Source of the DNA: Trissonchulus latispiculum
Lineage: Eukaryota; Nematoda; Enoplea; Enoplida; Ironidae
NCBI GenBank assembly: GCA_030248195.1
Contig: JASAND010028444.1
Location: 1 to 64,000 of the forward strand
DNA: 64,000 nt
Direction: 5' to 3'
The notes beneath the pieces were generated by a model. The model searched no databases, was not told the origin of the DNA, and saw nothing but the letters and a program-made list of their open reading frames with translations. Positions 1-12,000 of this stretch are shown in pieces. Each line of letters starts with the position of its first letter. Positions within the stretch are counted from its first letter, which is position 1. The position numbers and the translations under genes were made by a program.

Positions 1-329
1 ATTATTATGATTATGATTTTATGATTTTAGCCTATTGAAGCCAAAATTAAGCAACCACTTGTGACAGATATCTGTGGTTCTGTTGTGAGTCTGACCAGTC
101 CCAAATTGGTTAAAATTGTCCTACAAATATCTTAGTTAAAAACTATTAGCAAAATGCCACCAATGTAAACCAAATGAAATTGTTTCAACAGCACCAAAAC
201 GCTTTGTGTTGGGTTATGGTTGATTTGTTAAGTCCAATTGATTTGATATTGCTAATAAGGATGGCAATTTTCATTGATTATAGCAAGAGATTATAGTGAT
301 AAAATGGTAAGACAATTTCAGGAAGAAGA

Positions 330-785
330 ATGATGCAGAATAGCCAGGAGATGGAATATGACCGTGTCACCCAAGTAGGGAAGGATAACCAGGCGATCGA
401 TGGTGCAGAAATAGGCCCCGAAGGTGACTCCTCATCCGATTCAGGACATCTGGACCCAGATTTGGACCCCCTTCCCCCAATGGGAATAGATATTCCTTTG
501 TTACCCCGGGAATGGGAGAACCACATGCCCACCTACATTGAGAGGGAGTTAAAAGTCCTCCGAAGTTGCTTGGAAGCGGGAATCATCCCGGTTCTCGAAT
601 ATTGGCGCCAGATCGGGGAACTCCGTGTCCTTTGTCGCGAACGTACAAAGGCAGCGTGCGAATCCAAGGAAGAACGGGATGAGTGTACCCGTCCATACTG
701 CTTCCCTGTAACGGCAGAGGAGCGAATGGAAAATTACCTATGCCGCCTCCTGGAACTTCCCGAGCCCCACCCAGACGTTCTATAA
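330..785 (+). CDS. Hypothetical protein, probable terminal exon
   Basis: An open frame of 151 codons starts at ATG 330 and ends in TAA at 783-785. I do not recognise the family. The first third is acidic and Ser/Asp/Pro-rich; the rest is charged and helix-like, with five cysteines. A splice-acceptor-like TTTCAG ends at about 320, ten bases before the ATG, so this may be the last exon of a longer gene rather than a complete one. The GC content of the frame is clearly higher than the AT-rich flanks, and a polyadenylation hexamer follows about 70 bases downstream. Both points favour a real coding exon. The function is unknown. Confidence 0.5.
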   Translation: MMQNSQEMEYDRVTQVGKDNQAIDGAEIGPEGDSSSDSGHLDPDLDPLPPMGIDIPLLPREWENHMPTYIERELKVLRSCLEAGIIPVLEYWRQIGELRVLCRERTKAACESKEERDECTRPYCFPVTAEERMENYLCRLLELPEPHPDVL

Positions 786-853
786 ACTCTAGACCCCCTA
801 CACAATGGTGCAATTAGTGTAAACGTAAACATTTGTATAAAATTACTTTGCGC

Positions 854-859
854 AATAAA
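854..859 (+). promoter_or_regulatory. Polyadenylation signal AATAAA
   Basis: A canonical hexamer lies about 70 bases after the stop at 785, in an AT-rich tract. It fits as the 3' end signal of the upstream exon. Confidence 0.5.
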
Positions 860-1129
860 GATAAAAACCCATATTGTCAAAAATTCGAAATATATATGTC
901 AAAAATCAAAAAATAGTGATGTAAGTAATTGTATTTTACATGCAGCAGTTGTATAGTATATTCATTGACTAATTGTCTATACTATTCGCTATGCAGAAAA
1001 TGTCAAAAAGATATTGTTTTATAAAGAATGATTTTTATCCCAGCAACAACTTTATTATACATCATGGTTTTTTCCATATTATTTCAGGATCTTTGGTCGT
1101 CTTAATTTTCACTATTTTTTCCATTTTTA

Positions 1130-1640
1130 CTCCAACTTTAATTAATTATTACCAACAAATTTGTTGTTGTATGAGGTTGAAAGTGTCGTGCAGTGTTGTT
1201 GGGAGTGTGCTCTACAAGTGTATAACAAAACTATAATCATAACTAAGTTTATTATGTTAAATTCTGCTGGGAAAATTATTGGCACCTAAGTTTTGACAAT
1301 TTTCGTTACTTTGTTCAAACTTTAATTAATTATTACTAATTAATTAGTTGTTGTATGAGGTTGAAAGTGTCGTGCAGTGTTGCTGGGAGTGTGCTTGATA
1401 GGTGTGTAACAAAACTATAATCATAAGTTTAAGTTTATTATGTTAAATTCCGGTGGGAAAATTATTGTCACCTTAATTTTGGCAATTTTCGTTACTTTGC
1501 TCAAACTTTAATTAATTATTGCTAACTAATTGGCTGGTCTATGAGGTTGAAAGTGTCAAGCAGTGGTGTTGGGAATGTGCTCTATCAGTGTGTGTCAAAA
1601 TTTCCGCGCTAACTTTCCGTTTATTTTGTTTTATTCCACT
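1130..1640. repeat. Tandem repeat, about 185-bp unit, three copies
   Basis: The phrase ATGAGGTTGAAAGTGTC recurs at about 1171, 1355 and 1541, a period of 184-186 bp. Each unit also carries TTAATTAATTATT, a GTGTGCTCTA-like segment and TTATGTTAAATTC. The copies differ by scattered substitutions. The region is non-coding. Confidence 0.85.
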
Positions 1641-1729
1641 GGAAGTTAACACTAGAATTTCACTGCAACTTAGCATTTATTTTTATTTTATTCTATAGTT
1701 AAACATGTAAGCGGAAATGTTAAGGATTT

Positions 1730-2600
1730 ACGCAAATTCACCAAGAATCCAAAATTAACCCAAAAGCCGATTTAGAATTGAGGAATTGAAAATAAACCCA
1801 AAATTTCTTGGCTGTGAGGATTCAACTCTCACATCACCATTTGAGGAATTCTAGATTAGCCCAAAATTTCAAATACTTTACATTGAGGAATCGAAAATTA
1901 AAACAATTAGTCATCAAGGAAAATTTACCCAAAATATTAATGTGAGGAATCATTTATTAGCCCAATCCCATTAATCATTCAAGAAACTCAGTTTGAAGAA
2001 TCCTATATTAGCCCAAATATAAAGTTGAGGAATCGAAAAATTAACCCAAATATCACACAACCTTTCAAGAATCCAACATTTACCCAAAATTTCATGCACT
2101 TAAATTTTGAGGAATCAGAAATTCACTCAAAAATCATTAATCATTCAAGTGATTATGTTTGAGGAATCCAAAATTAGCCCACCTAATTAGTTTCTCATAA
2201 GCCTTGAGGATTTGAAAATTATCCCAAAGTCGTTAATCTTAAGTACACGTAAGTTTTGAGGAATTCTATATTACCCTAAAAGTAATTAATCGTATAATCT
2301 TTGTCTTACATTAGCCCGAAGGATATTAAGTTTGAGGAATTATATATCAACCCAAAAGCTGTTAATCTTTCCTACAATTATGTTTGAGGAATCAGAAATT
2401 CACCCACAGAAGCTCTCTCCCAAGCTTTGAGGAACTGAAAATTCGCCCAAAACTCATTAATCATCCATGCAACTATGTTTTGAAGAATCCTATATTAACC
2501 CATAATCTCTCTTAAGCTTTGAGGAATTAAAAACTGAATCCAGAAGTAATTAATCTTTCATGGGGAATTAAACATTTTGACCAAAAGCTATTAAGGAATC
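1730..2600. repeat. Degenerate short tandem array (TGAGGAATC...AATTANCCCAAAA)
   Basis: Roughly 16-20 irregular units of 40-70 bp share a core of GAGGAATC followed within about 10 bases by AAATTAGCCCA or a close variant. The spacing varies and there is no long open frame. It looks like an old, decayed minisatellite. Confidence 0.7.
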
Positions 2601-3040
2601 CATTCAAAAGCAATTAAGGCTGAGCTATCCAATTAATTTTGATAGAGTCCTGAGCATACACAAGAATTGAACAGATGGTAGGCACTAAGCACTAGTCCAC
2701 AATTGGGCAGATGGTAGGACACAAATAAGCCACATAAGCCTAACCACAAGTTTAAAATTCACCAGACAGATGCTAAGCCAGAACATTAATTCAACCAATT
2801 AATTCTTGTCATTGACAGTTAATGACAGCTAAGTGTTAAATTTTGGCAGGTCTGGGTTGATCCAAAAAAGGAACCGGTTTTTGATCCCAAAGTGGTCCAT
2901 TTCATCTCTCCTATACTACTTGTTTGTTCGTGTGATTTCTCAATCACGCTTGATAGCATGGATCGATTTTTCTTATTTTCACTTTTTCACTGAATTATTA
3001 GCAAACTGCATACATTCTATAGGGACTAGAAGACAAAACG

Positions 3041-6000
3041 TCATAAATTCAGTTCAATTGTACAACCAATTTTTGCGGCTTCTTCCAGTGCCGAAACTAC
3101 TTTCATGGCTTTCACTGTCGCCGAAGCTTCCACTTTAGGATATGATTTTCCTAAATCAGACAAATCATGCAAGTTCGCAAATCTAATACACACAATGCTT
3201 TATTTAAAGTGCTGGTTTCCTTTCTGGTATTTTTGACTCATATGGCTTTAATCCTTTACGAAAATAGCTAAAACTTACGAAATAACCTATTTTCGTGCTC
3301 TTTAACATTCTGGGACCAGTCCCGTATTTTTAGGGGAAAGATAAGAAAGTTTTTGTTTTTGGCCTTAGGCACCTGGTAGGTAGACAAGACACTGGATTGG
3401 TTGTTGTGGCCGGAACGAGGACACGAAAATGAACATTTTGGTTTGTACAACCTCTGAGCTATCTTCAGTGATTAAGTCAGTATAACCAAAAAACTGTTTT
3501 GAGAATAAAAAATGGCTTTTTCGAGGAAATCAGTTTTTTAAATTACTGGCTCATGTTAACGACAAAGTTGGCTTATTTATACTCAATCGATACAGCGTAC
3601 AAATGTACATTTTATGAATGCCTATTAGCCGGACCTTATTGCTTTTAGCTAGAAATTTGGCTGAAAAACCATTTTGGCAAAACTGCGATAATTTTGTTTT
3701 TAACATCGATTTCTCAAAAATTACTCAACAGATTCCTGAGATTTTTGGCAGAGTCAAAATTCGCACTTCTGCGGAGGGACGTTTTTCTTGGTTTGGCTAT
3801 GGTTTTTGGTCTATATTTAGCCGTTATGTCAGAATAGTTTTGCTAATTTTTTTGCTAATTTTGCCAGTTTCGTAAGCTCGTGTGAATGCACAGATAATAA
3901 GCTTTAAAACGATGTATAAAGCTTTTTCCAACTCCTAAAATTGCGAAAGTTATACAGCGTTTCAAAACAATCACCACATAAGCACTCCACAAAAGATACC
4001 ACCACCTTAAGTATGTAATCTAAGTGTAATCAAAATTTAAGTTCATTTTAGTATCAAGGTGGCGGCTCTTTCAGAGGGCTCAATAATCAATAGGAAATCA
4101 GAGATAAATATAAACTAGGGGGAAAAATGCCCTCGACGGGCAACCAACTTGGTAGAATAGGGAAAGACTTGAATGTTAAATACACGGTGCATGGTTACAA
4201 CTGAGATTCTGCTGAAGCGGAAAAATGCCGTTTCTCAGCGACTAAAATGACAGAAACCAGCTTTGTGCGCCGAATAGGGAATCTACTCGGCGACTAAAAT
4301 GAAAGAAACCAGCTTTGTGCGCCGAATAGGGAATCTACTCGGCGACTAAAATGAAAGAAACCAGCTTTGTCGCCGAATAGGGAATTCCCTCCTTCCGCCC
4401 TATTCGCGCGAACTTATCGTCTTTGGGGAGGAAATATATAGGTAATGATTCTGTTGGGAACTGCCAACGTAAGCATTGCGCTCAGTATGACATTTCACGT
4501 GCCAGTTGCGTGGTGACTAGGAGTGGCGCTAGGTTAATTTCTTTTTGAGCTACCTGATCCGTGAAATAATTTACGCATACAACCGCTACCAGGACAAACA
4601 GAAAGCAACAATAAGTAGACAGTTTAAACAATTTGTGGTCGACAGTCCTTGTGCTAAAACATGTGCAATCAATCGCATTTCATTTATTCTAATATATATA
4701 TATATATATATATACGTACGTAAAATGTTTGATTGTATCAATTCTCGGCAAGATCAGAACGGAGCACACCTATATATATATAATACAGATACTACATACG
4801 TATATACGTATATCAGCAACAATATCCTAATCGTATATGCTCTTAATGTTTCTGATAGCACATCGAAGACATCGTATTTATGTCTGTGAAAACCTTGACT
4901 TACGTATATAAGTGCTTGATAAAACTGTTGTTTTGCATTCTGAAGTAATTCTGCCATTCTGAAGCTCTCTCATTGTTCAGCAAAGCAACACATAACAGGC
5001 TTCAAAGTTCGCGCGAATAGGGCGGAAGGAGGGAATTCCCTATTCGGCGACAAAGCTGGTTTCTTTCATTTTAGTCGCCGAGTAGATTCCCTATTCGGCG
5101 CACAAAGCTGGTTTCTTTCATTTTAGTCGCCGAGTAGATTCCCTATTCGGCGCACAAAGCTGGTTTCTGTCATTTTAGTCGCTGAGAAACGGCATTTTTC
5201 CGCTTCAGCAGAATCTCAGTTGTAACCATGCACCGTGTATTTAACATTCAAGTCTTTCCCTATTCTACCAAGTTGGTTGCCCGTCGAGGGCATTTTTCCC
5301 CCTAGTTTCGCTTATTTTTCCGCTGCAGAGAAAATCATGTCAGAGAAGTTGCATATATACACAATGTAAGCAAAGCTAGCTACCGCAAACAGGCTGGATG
5401 AAAACGTTCTAGTTCAACTGAATGTATTTGCTGAAGCGGAAAAATGCCTGTTAATAGCCTTTCCAGAACTTTATACACGGTGCGTCATCTTAGGCTGGAA
5501 GGCCACTGTTCATGGCCTCTACAGAACATTATACACGGAGCGTTATCTTAGGCTGGAAGGCCACTGTTCACGGCCTTTTCAGAACTTTTTACACGGTGCG
5601 TTATCTTAGGCAGGAAGGCCACTGTTCATGGCCTTTTCAGAACTTTTTACACGGTGCGTTATCTTAGGCAGGAAGGCCACTGTTCATGGCCTTTTCATAA
5701 CTTTTTTTGAGGGTGCGTTATCTTAGGCAGGAAGGCTATTTTAAAAGCCATCCAGCACCGTAACCTTGGATATGCAGTTATATACATGACAAAAGTTGCT
5801 CTGCTCATTTAGGGCTTTCATTTAAAACCAAATTTGACAACTTTTGGAAATTTTGATTTTTGACCAATTAGGACCCCTTGCCAGGCCGCCACAGGTCGCT
5901 AGGGACCAGTTTGGAGGGGTCCTCCAATGAGATAAAATGTTCGCCTCACCAAGGGCTTTCATTTGATACCAAACTTGAAAACCTTTCAAAAAATTGACTT

Positions 6001-9000
6001 TGGACCGGTCCGGACCCTGGTCAGGGCGCCACAGGCCGCTGGGACCAGTTTGGAGGGGCCCTCCAATGAGATAAAATGTTCGCCTCACCAAGGGCTTTCA
6101 TTTGATACCAAACTTGAAAACCTTTCAAAAAATTGATTTTGGACCGGTCCGGACCCTGGTCACGGCGCCACAGGCCGCTGGGTCCACTTTGGAGGGGTCC
6201 TCCAATGACAAAAAATGTTCGCCTCACCATGGGCTTTCATTTGATACCAAACTTAGCCACTTTTGGAAAAATCGATTTTTGGGCATTTTGGACCGGTCCG
6301 GACCCTGGTCAGGGCGCCACAGGCCACTGGGGTCACTTTGGAGGGGTCCTCCAATGACAAAAAATGTTCGCCTCACCAAGGGCTTTCATTTGATATCAAA
6401 CTTGACCACTTTTGGCAAAATCGATTTTTGGCCATTTTGGACTGGTCCGGACCCTGGCCAGGGCGCCACAGGCCGCTGGGGCCACTTTGGAGGGGTCCTC
6501 CAATGACAAAAAATGTTCGCCTCACCATGGGCTTTCATTTGATACCAAACTTAGCCACTTTTGGAAAAATCGATTTTTGGGCATTTTGGACCGGTCCGGA
6601 CCCTGGTCAGGGCGCCACAGGCCGCTGGGGTCACTTTGGAGGGGTCCTCCAATGACAAAAAATGTTCGCCTCACCAAGGGCTTTCATTTGATACCAAACT
6701 TGGTCACTTTTGGAAAAATCGATTTTTGGCCATTTTGGACCCGGTCCCCGGTCCGGACCCCTGGCCAGGGCGCCACAGGGGTCCGGGCGAAACCTACTAT
6801 AGCCTATGCTGTAGTGCTCCCGCACCCCACCCCAAACCCCAAATAAGTGAGACCTGCTCACTGTAGATATTTCTGTAGAAGAGGTTAAAGTTGGAGTTGC
6901 GACACGGTAGGGCCCACCACCATCAGGGTGCCCCCCAGCCACATGGATAGGTCCTAGAGCGAAACTAATGGGCCATTTAGATTCACCATATAGGGGTTCC
7001 TATTCGAATACGAAACCTCAGCCCAGCAGCTCTTATGTATAGGGCTGCCTACTCCGTAGGCCCAGACCCCCCTTTTACACGTTAACTAGTGACCCCTGGC
7101 CAGGGCGCCACAGGAGACCTGCCGACATCTAATATAGCCTATGCAGTAGTCCACCCTGGGGTCATGCCAAAACCCCAATATGAGAGCCCAGCTTCCCTCG
7201 CTGCGATCTATTTCGAAGTGCAATTATTTTCGAACTTAGTTTTTTTTCGGGGGTCACTTGGGGGGTCCCCACGGGGGTGGGGGCCATCTGGGGGGCCTGG
7301 GAACCGCGGAAAGTAATTTCCCCGGAATTGCGGAACTTTTTGTACAAAAAAAACCTAAAATAGTACGGCTCTGAAGGGTCTTCCGACCTGCACCCCTGGG
7401 GGAAAAAAAAATGGAGAGAAACGCGACCTGCGCGGGGGGCCAATTTTCATATCTCAAGATCTACCCGGCCGATCCGGCTGAAATTTTCACAGCATGTACC
7501 CCTGCCCACAGGCTCTTCACACACCCAGTTTGAGCCCGATCGGTCCACTCCTCCGCTGGCCACAGGCCAAACAATGTCCAGATTATACACATTACGTCAA
7601 ATTTTCCCTATTCTAGGGGGAGCGCTAACGCGCTCCCCCTAATAAACATTGTGCTTTCCACAATTCTGGTTTTAACGGTGATCGAGGGAAGAGATATTAG
7701 ATTCATCTCCAGTCCAGTCATTTAACGCAATGGTTCAGATTCGGAGAAGTGATCACATTCTTTATTATTGGGGAGCGAGAGAGCGCTCCCCGATAATATT
7801 GGTGTAAAAGGCTTGGCGGGGCCCTTTAGAGACCCGTGTAAGTCGTGTAAGTAATCATGTAAGTCGTTTTGTCAGAAAAGTGCAAATTTCTCCCTTAATG
7901 ATAGAACGATCTGGACATTTTCAGCAGGTAAAGTGTGGTTTTTATGAACGTATATACTCCGAAAGTGAACCTTTTTAAATATTGATAGTTTTTCACTGCC
8001 CGGCCAGGCATGCCACCTGGGCGGCCGGGCAAAAGTGGCCTCGGGTTATTTTGGCCAAAAAAGGCTAATTTTGTGTTAGAGATGCAAAACTCAGGGAACA
8101 AGCTAGAGACAAGCGGATTGTTGCATATGAAACTTTGGGTTGGGTACCATGGAATAGCAAGAGTTATTCTCGATTATGCGTACGCAACCATGCATTAACA
8201 CGGGGTCAGATTCTGGAGGGTCTACCCGACCTCGGCGAAGGGTCTACCCTAGAAAAGTTCCAGACTTTTATGGGGTCTGCCCCGAAATTAGTAAAAATTG
8301 TGAATTTTCAACGTTTTTGACAAAACGTTAGTAAAAAATGACAATTTTTAGCGATTTTTAAGAAATGGAAAAAAATCGCTAAAATTTGCTAAAAAATTAC
8401 CTATTTTTGGTAAAAATTGCTGAGGGTCTACCCTTTCTCCTTTCTGCCCTTTTTCCTTTTTGCTGAGGGGGTCTACCCGTTTTTTGTTGGTCTGGGGGGG
8501 TCTCTGCACCCTCCACGTTATCCTATGTTCGCGACTGTGGTGAAGACCCTTAAAAATACCTTGAATGACCTCCAGGAAATGAGCCATTTCAAGCATGTAA
8601 GATTCCTTGTATCGTTCCGGAAATGAGTACTTCAACGGAGGCAGTAAATCACCTTCTGACAGTCGTAAAATCATTCCGGTTTCTCTGAGGTTCTCTCCTA
8701 TTACAGAGCCCGTTTCCCCGATTACCTGAAAACTATAAATTTTCCAGAATAAAATACAGCAGCGAGATAACAATATTGTTCGCTTTGAGTACCTATGTTC
8801 GAACAATATTTCTGAGAGACTTAGAATGCCATCTAGCCAATTACATATATATACTAAAGTCTGACCAAAAAATGTAGGGAGCGAAATTGTTTTGTTTATA
8901 CTGAATTACCGGTACATTTTTGCTGCAGCAATGTATATATTTTTTGAACCGTCATGGCATGAACTTTCTTTTGGTTGAAAAATTTTTTTTAAAAATTAAA

Positions 9001-12000
9001 ATTCATCAAAAGAAGCCGATTTTTTAGGTTTTGAAAGATCAGTAGAAGCCAGGAACTAGCCGTTCGGTGGAAAATTAGCCCTTGTCCCAGACATTTTGAA
9101 TCCCGAATATCAGCTCATTTCGTCAAAAACTGCGATAGTTATTCAATTTTTTCGATTTTCAAAATCCTTTGATCTTTGCCGCTTTTCCAAATTTGACTGG
9201 CTATTACTCGCGACTCGCTCAATGCAAAAATTTTTTAATTGGATTTTCAGGACCGCTTACGTGTCAGCTTTTATGTGATCTATGTAGTTTTTCAAAATTT
9301 GAAAATCGATTTTTTCGAAAAATACCACTTTTTGACCCAAAATTTCGACAATGTGAATCCAGCAAAAGTGAGTAAAAATAACATTATCATAAAGTTTAAT
9401 CTGAGCTGAATCCAACGATGTAATGTTTTCGTGGCTACGACTTATATTGCATCCGCAACGAATTATTAAACAATTTCGCTTTTTAGCCGGTTTTTGGCTA
9501 GTTGCGGTAAATAATATACTGTTTGCGGTAAATCAATGCACAATATAGCACAGCTTGTCGGAAATCACCTGAAATAGGAAATTGTTTAAAAATTCGTTGC
9601 TGGGACAATTTAAACCGTAGCCACGAAAACTTTATATGGTTGGATTCAGCTCAGATTAAACTTTATGATAATGTTATTTTTATCCACTTTTGCTGGATTC
9701 GCATTGTCGAAATTTTGGGTCAAAAAGTGGTATTTTTCGAAAAAATCAATTTTCAAATTTTGAAAAACCACATAGATCATATGAAAGCCGACACGTAAGC
9801 GGTCCTGAAAATCCAATTAAAATTTTTTTTGCATTGAGTGAGTCGCGAGTAATGGCCAGTCAAAGTTGGAAAAGCGGCAAAGATCAAAAGATTGTGAAAA
9901 TCGAAAAAATTGATTAACTATCGCAGTTTTTGACGAAATGAGCTGATATTCGGGATTCAAAATGTCTGGGACAAAGGCTAATTTTCCACCGAAGGGCTAG
10001 CTTCTACTGATCTTTCAAAACTTAAAAAATCGGCGTCCTTTGATGAATTTTAACTTTTGAAAATTTTTTCAAGCAAAAGAAAGTTCATGCCATGACGGTT
10101 CAGAAAACATATGCATTGCTGCAGTAAAAATGTACCGGTAATTCAGCATAAACAAAACAATTTCGCTCCCTACATTTCTTGGTCACACTTTAGTAATTAA
10201 TGAGTCACAGTCAGTGTTACCCCGTTAAGGTGGTGATTCCTTTTGGGCACATATTGTTGGTTGAAGGCTCAAACCAAGATGAAATTTGATGAAACTTTCC
10301 AAAATAAGTTCTTTTAGCATTCTAACACCCTCCGCGCAATCCCGCTTCAAAACTTCGACGTCTCCGTTCAGGGCGGGTTTTGCCGATTTTTCAAAATTAG
10401 GCAGTCGCTACATAGCTATGACTATACTCATTCGAAAGATCTTGTTGCGCTCTACATTTTGCCTTTTTAAAGTCCCTTTCTAGCTTTTTGCTATCGTGAG
10501 ATATAGTCGATTTTCTTATTTTGGCGTTGAAAACTTGTCATTTTTGCAGAAATCAAATAATCCGCCATTTCTTCAGCTACGTAAGTCGTAAAATTAAACT
10601 ATGGGTGTCAATTTGAAGGTCTAGTCGAGACCGATTATCCGTGGCATTATAATCTTCTAACTGCCACCCCGTACGCTGCTATCATAAAAATGTGGTCTTT
10701 GCAAAAACATGACCAAATTTTTTCCAGCGATTGTGGAGCATTTAGTATGCAAGCTAGAGGGTTGCCACTTACTAGACGTGTTTTACACAAAAATACCCAG
10801 GGACCTTTTTTAGTTGCCCTGATTGCTGCTTTCGAGCTAAAGTTGTCGCTTGCCAAAGTTAGGAAAAGTAGGCAAAATCCAGGTTGCGCATACATTTTAA
10901 CTAATTTCTTTATAACGAAGACTGGTTTCATAATAATTAAAAAAGGGCCCCCAGCTATTTGATAGTGGAATCTAAATGATGTGGTCGATGGCTCACGAAA
11001 AAATTTACATTAGTCTGCAAAAAATCTGGAAAATTAAATTACTTCGAAAATACAGTAAAATAATTTTCGAGAACTAAAGTTAGTTTCGCTGTATTCATTA
11101 GAAAGAGCAAATGTTAAGCTGTATTTGATATAAAAATGGCTTCTTAACTCCAAGTAATGGTTGAGTACTAATGGTTCAAAGTTGATGTCGCCAAAAGGAA
11201 TCACCACCTTAAGTGCTTAAAGTTACACACTGCAGCTCATTGCTTAATCTAAGCATTTTTCAGACTTTTCAAATTCAAATCAGCTTCTTAGGCAAAACTA
11301 GTTCATAAAATGGTTCGTTTCCTGTTGTCATTATCACAAAACTGACCATAGAAAATCAGCACACACAGACTAGCAAATATAGCACTGCTAAGCACGCAGA
11401 CACAGTAAAAATGCGTTCCAGAAGGCACCATGTCACCTGGACCAGGACCGTCTCTGGAGACCGATGGTTGATCACGAATCAGGCCGTTCGTCGAAAGGTC
11501 CAATAGGGCCCGGACGAGGCCCCTCTCATAAAAAAGGCCCAGGGCCGTATCGTGACTGGCCCGTTGCCCGAGACCCGATACCAGGTCCCGGCACAGCAGA
11601 CATGCGCAGGAGGGGGGCAATTTGGGGGAGGTGAACCGAAAAAGCGGATTTTTCCGTCTTTTGCCCAAAAACCGGAAAAATCCGGATTCTGGGGGCGAAC
11701 GACCCCTCTGGGAGGGTGAGCTCCAGGTCGGAGGGGCGGGTGAAAACCGTTCCCTCCCGAACTCCCCAGAAGCACATGTCTGGGCACAGGTACAACCCGC
11801 ATGTCACACTGTTAGTTATTATGTACTCTTGCCAATATAAATATAAATGCAAGACATAAGTAACCAGTAATTGTTTAATCTTTTTTAAATAATGAAACTC
11901 GCACTGAATTGAACAATTCAACAATTTTAAGCTATGATTTTAAGATTTTCAAATTAGGCAAAGTATGAGTCCAAAAATCACAAACATTTCCCATTTCTGC

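Noticed and set aside
3151..3182. Longer last exon of the iolG-like gene using the upstream acceptor at 3183
   Set aside because: That acceptor breaks the phase with exon 6. The acceptor at 3151 keeps it and gives an uninterrupted family-like C-terminus.
5822..6942. Overlapping open frames of 70-144 codons on both strands
   Set aside because: They are the 140-150-bp satellite read through; the same peptide recurs in staggered frames.
10690..10962. 90-codon frame inside the TTAA-flanked element
   Set aside because: No resemblance to piggyBac or Kolobok transposases, and an antisense frame of equal length overlaps it.
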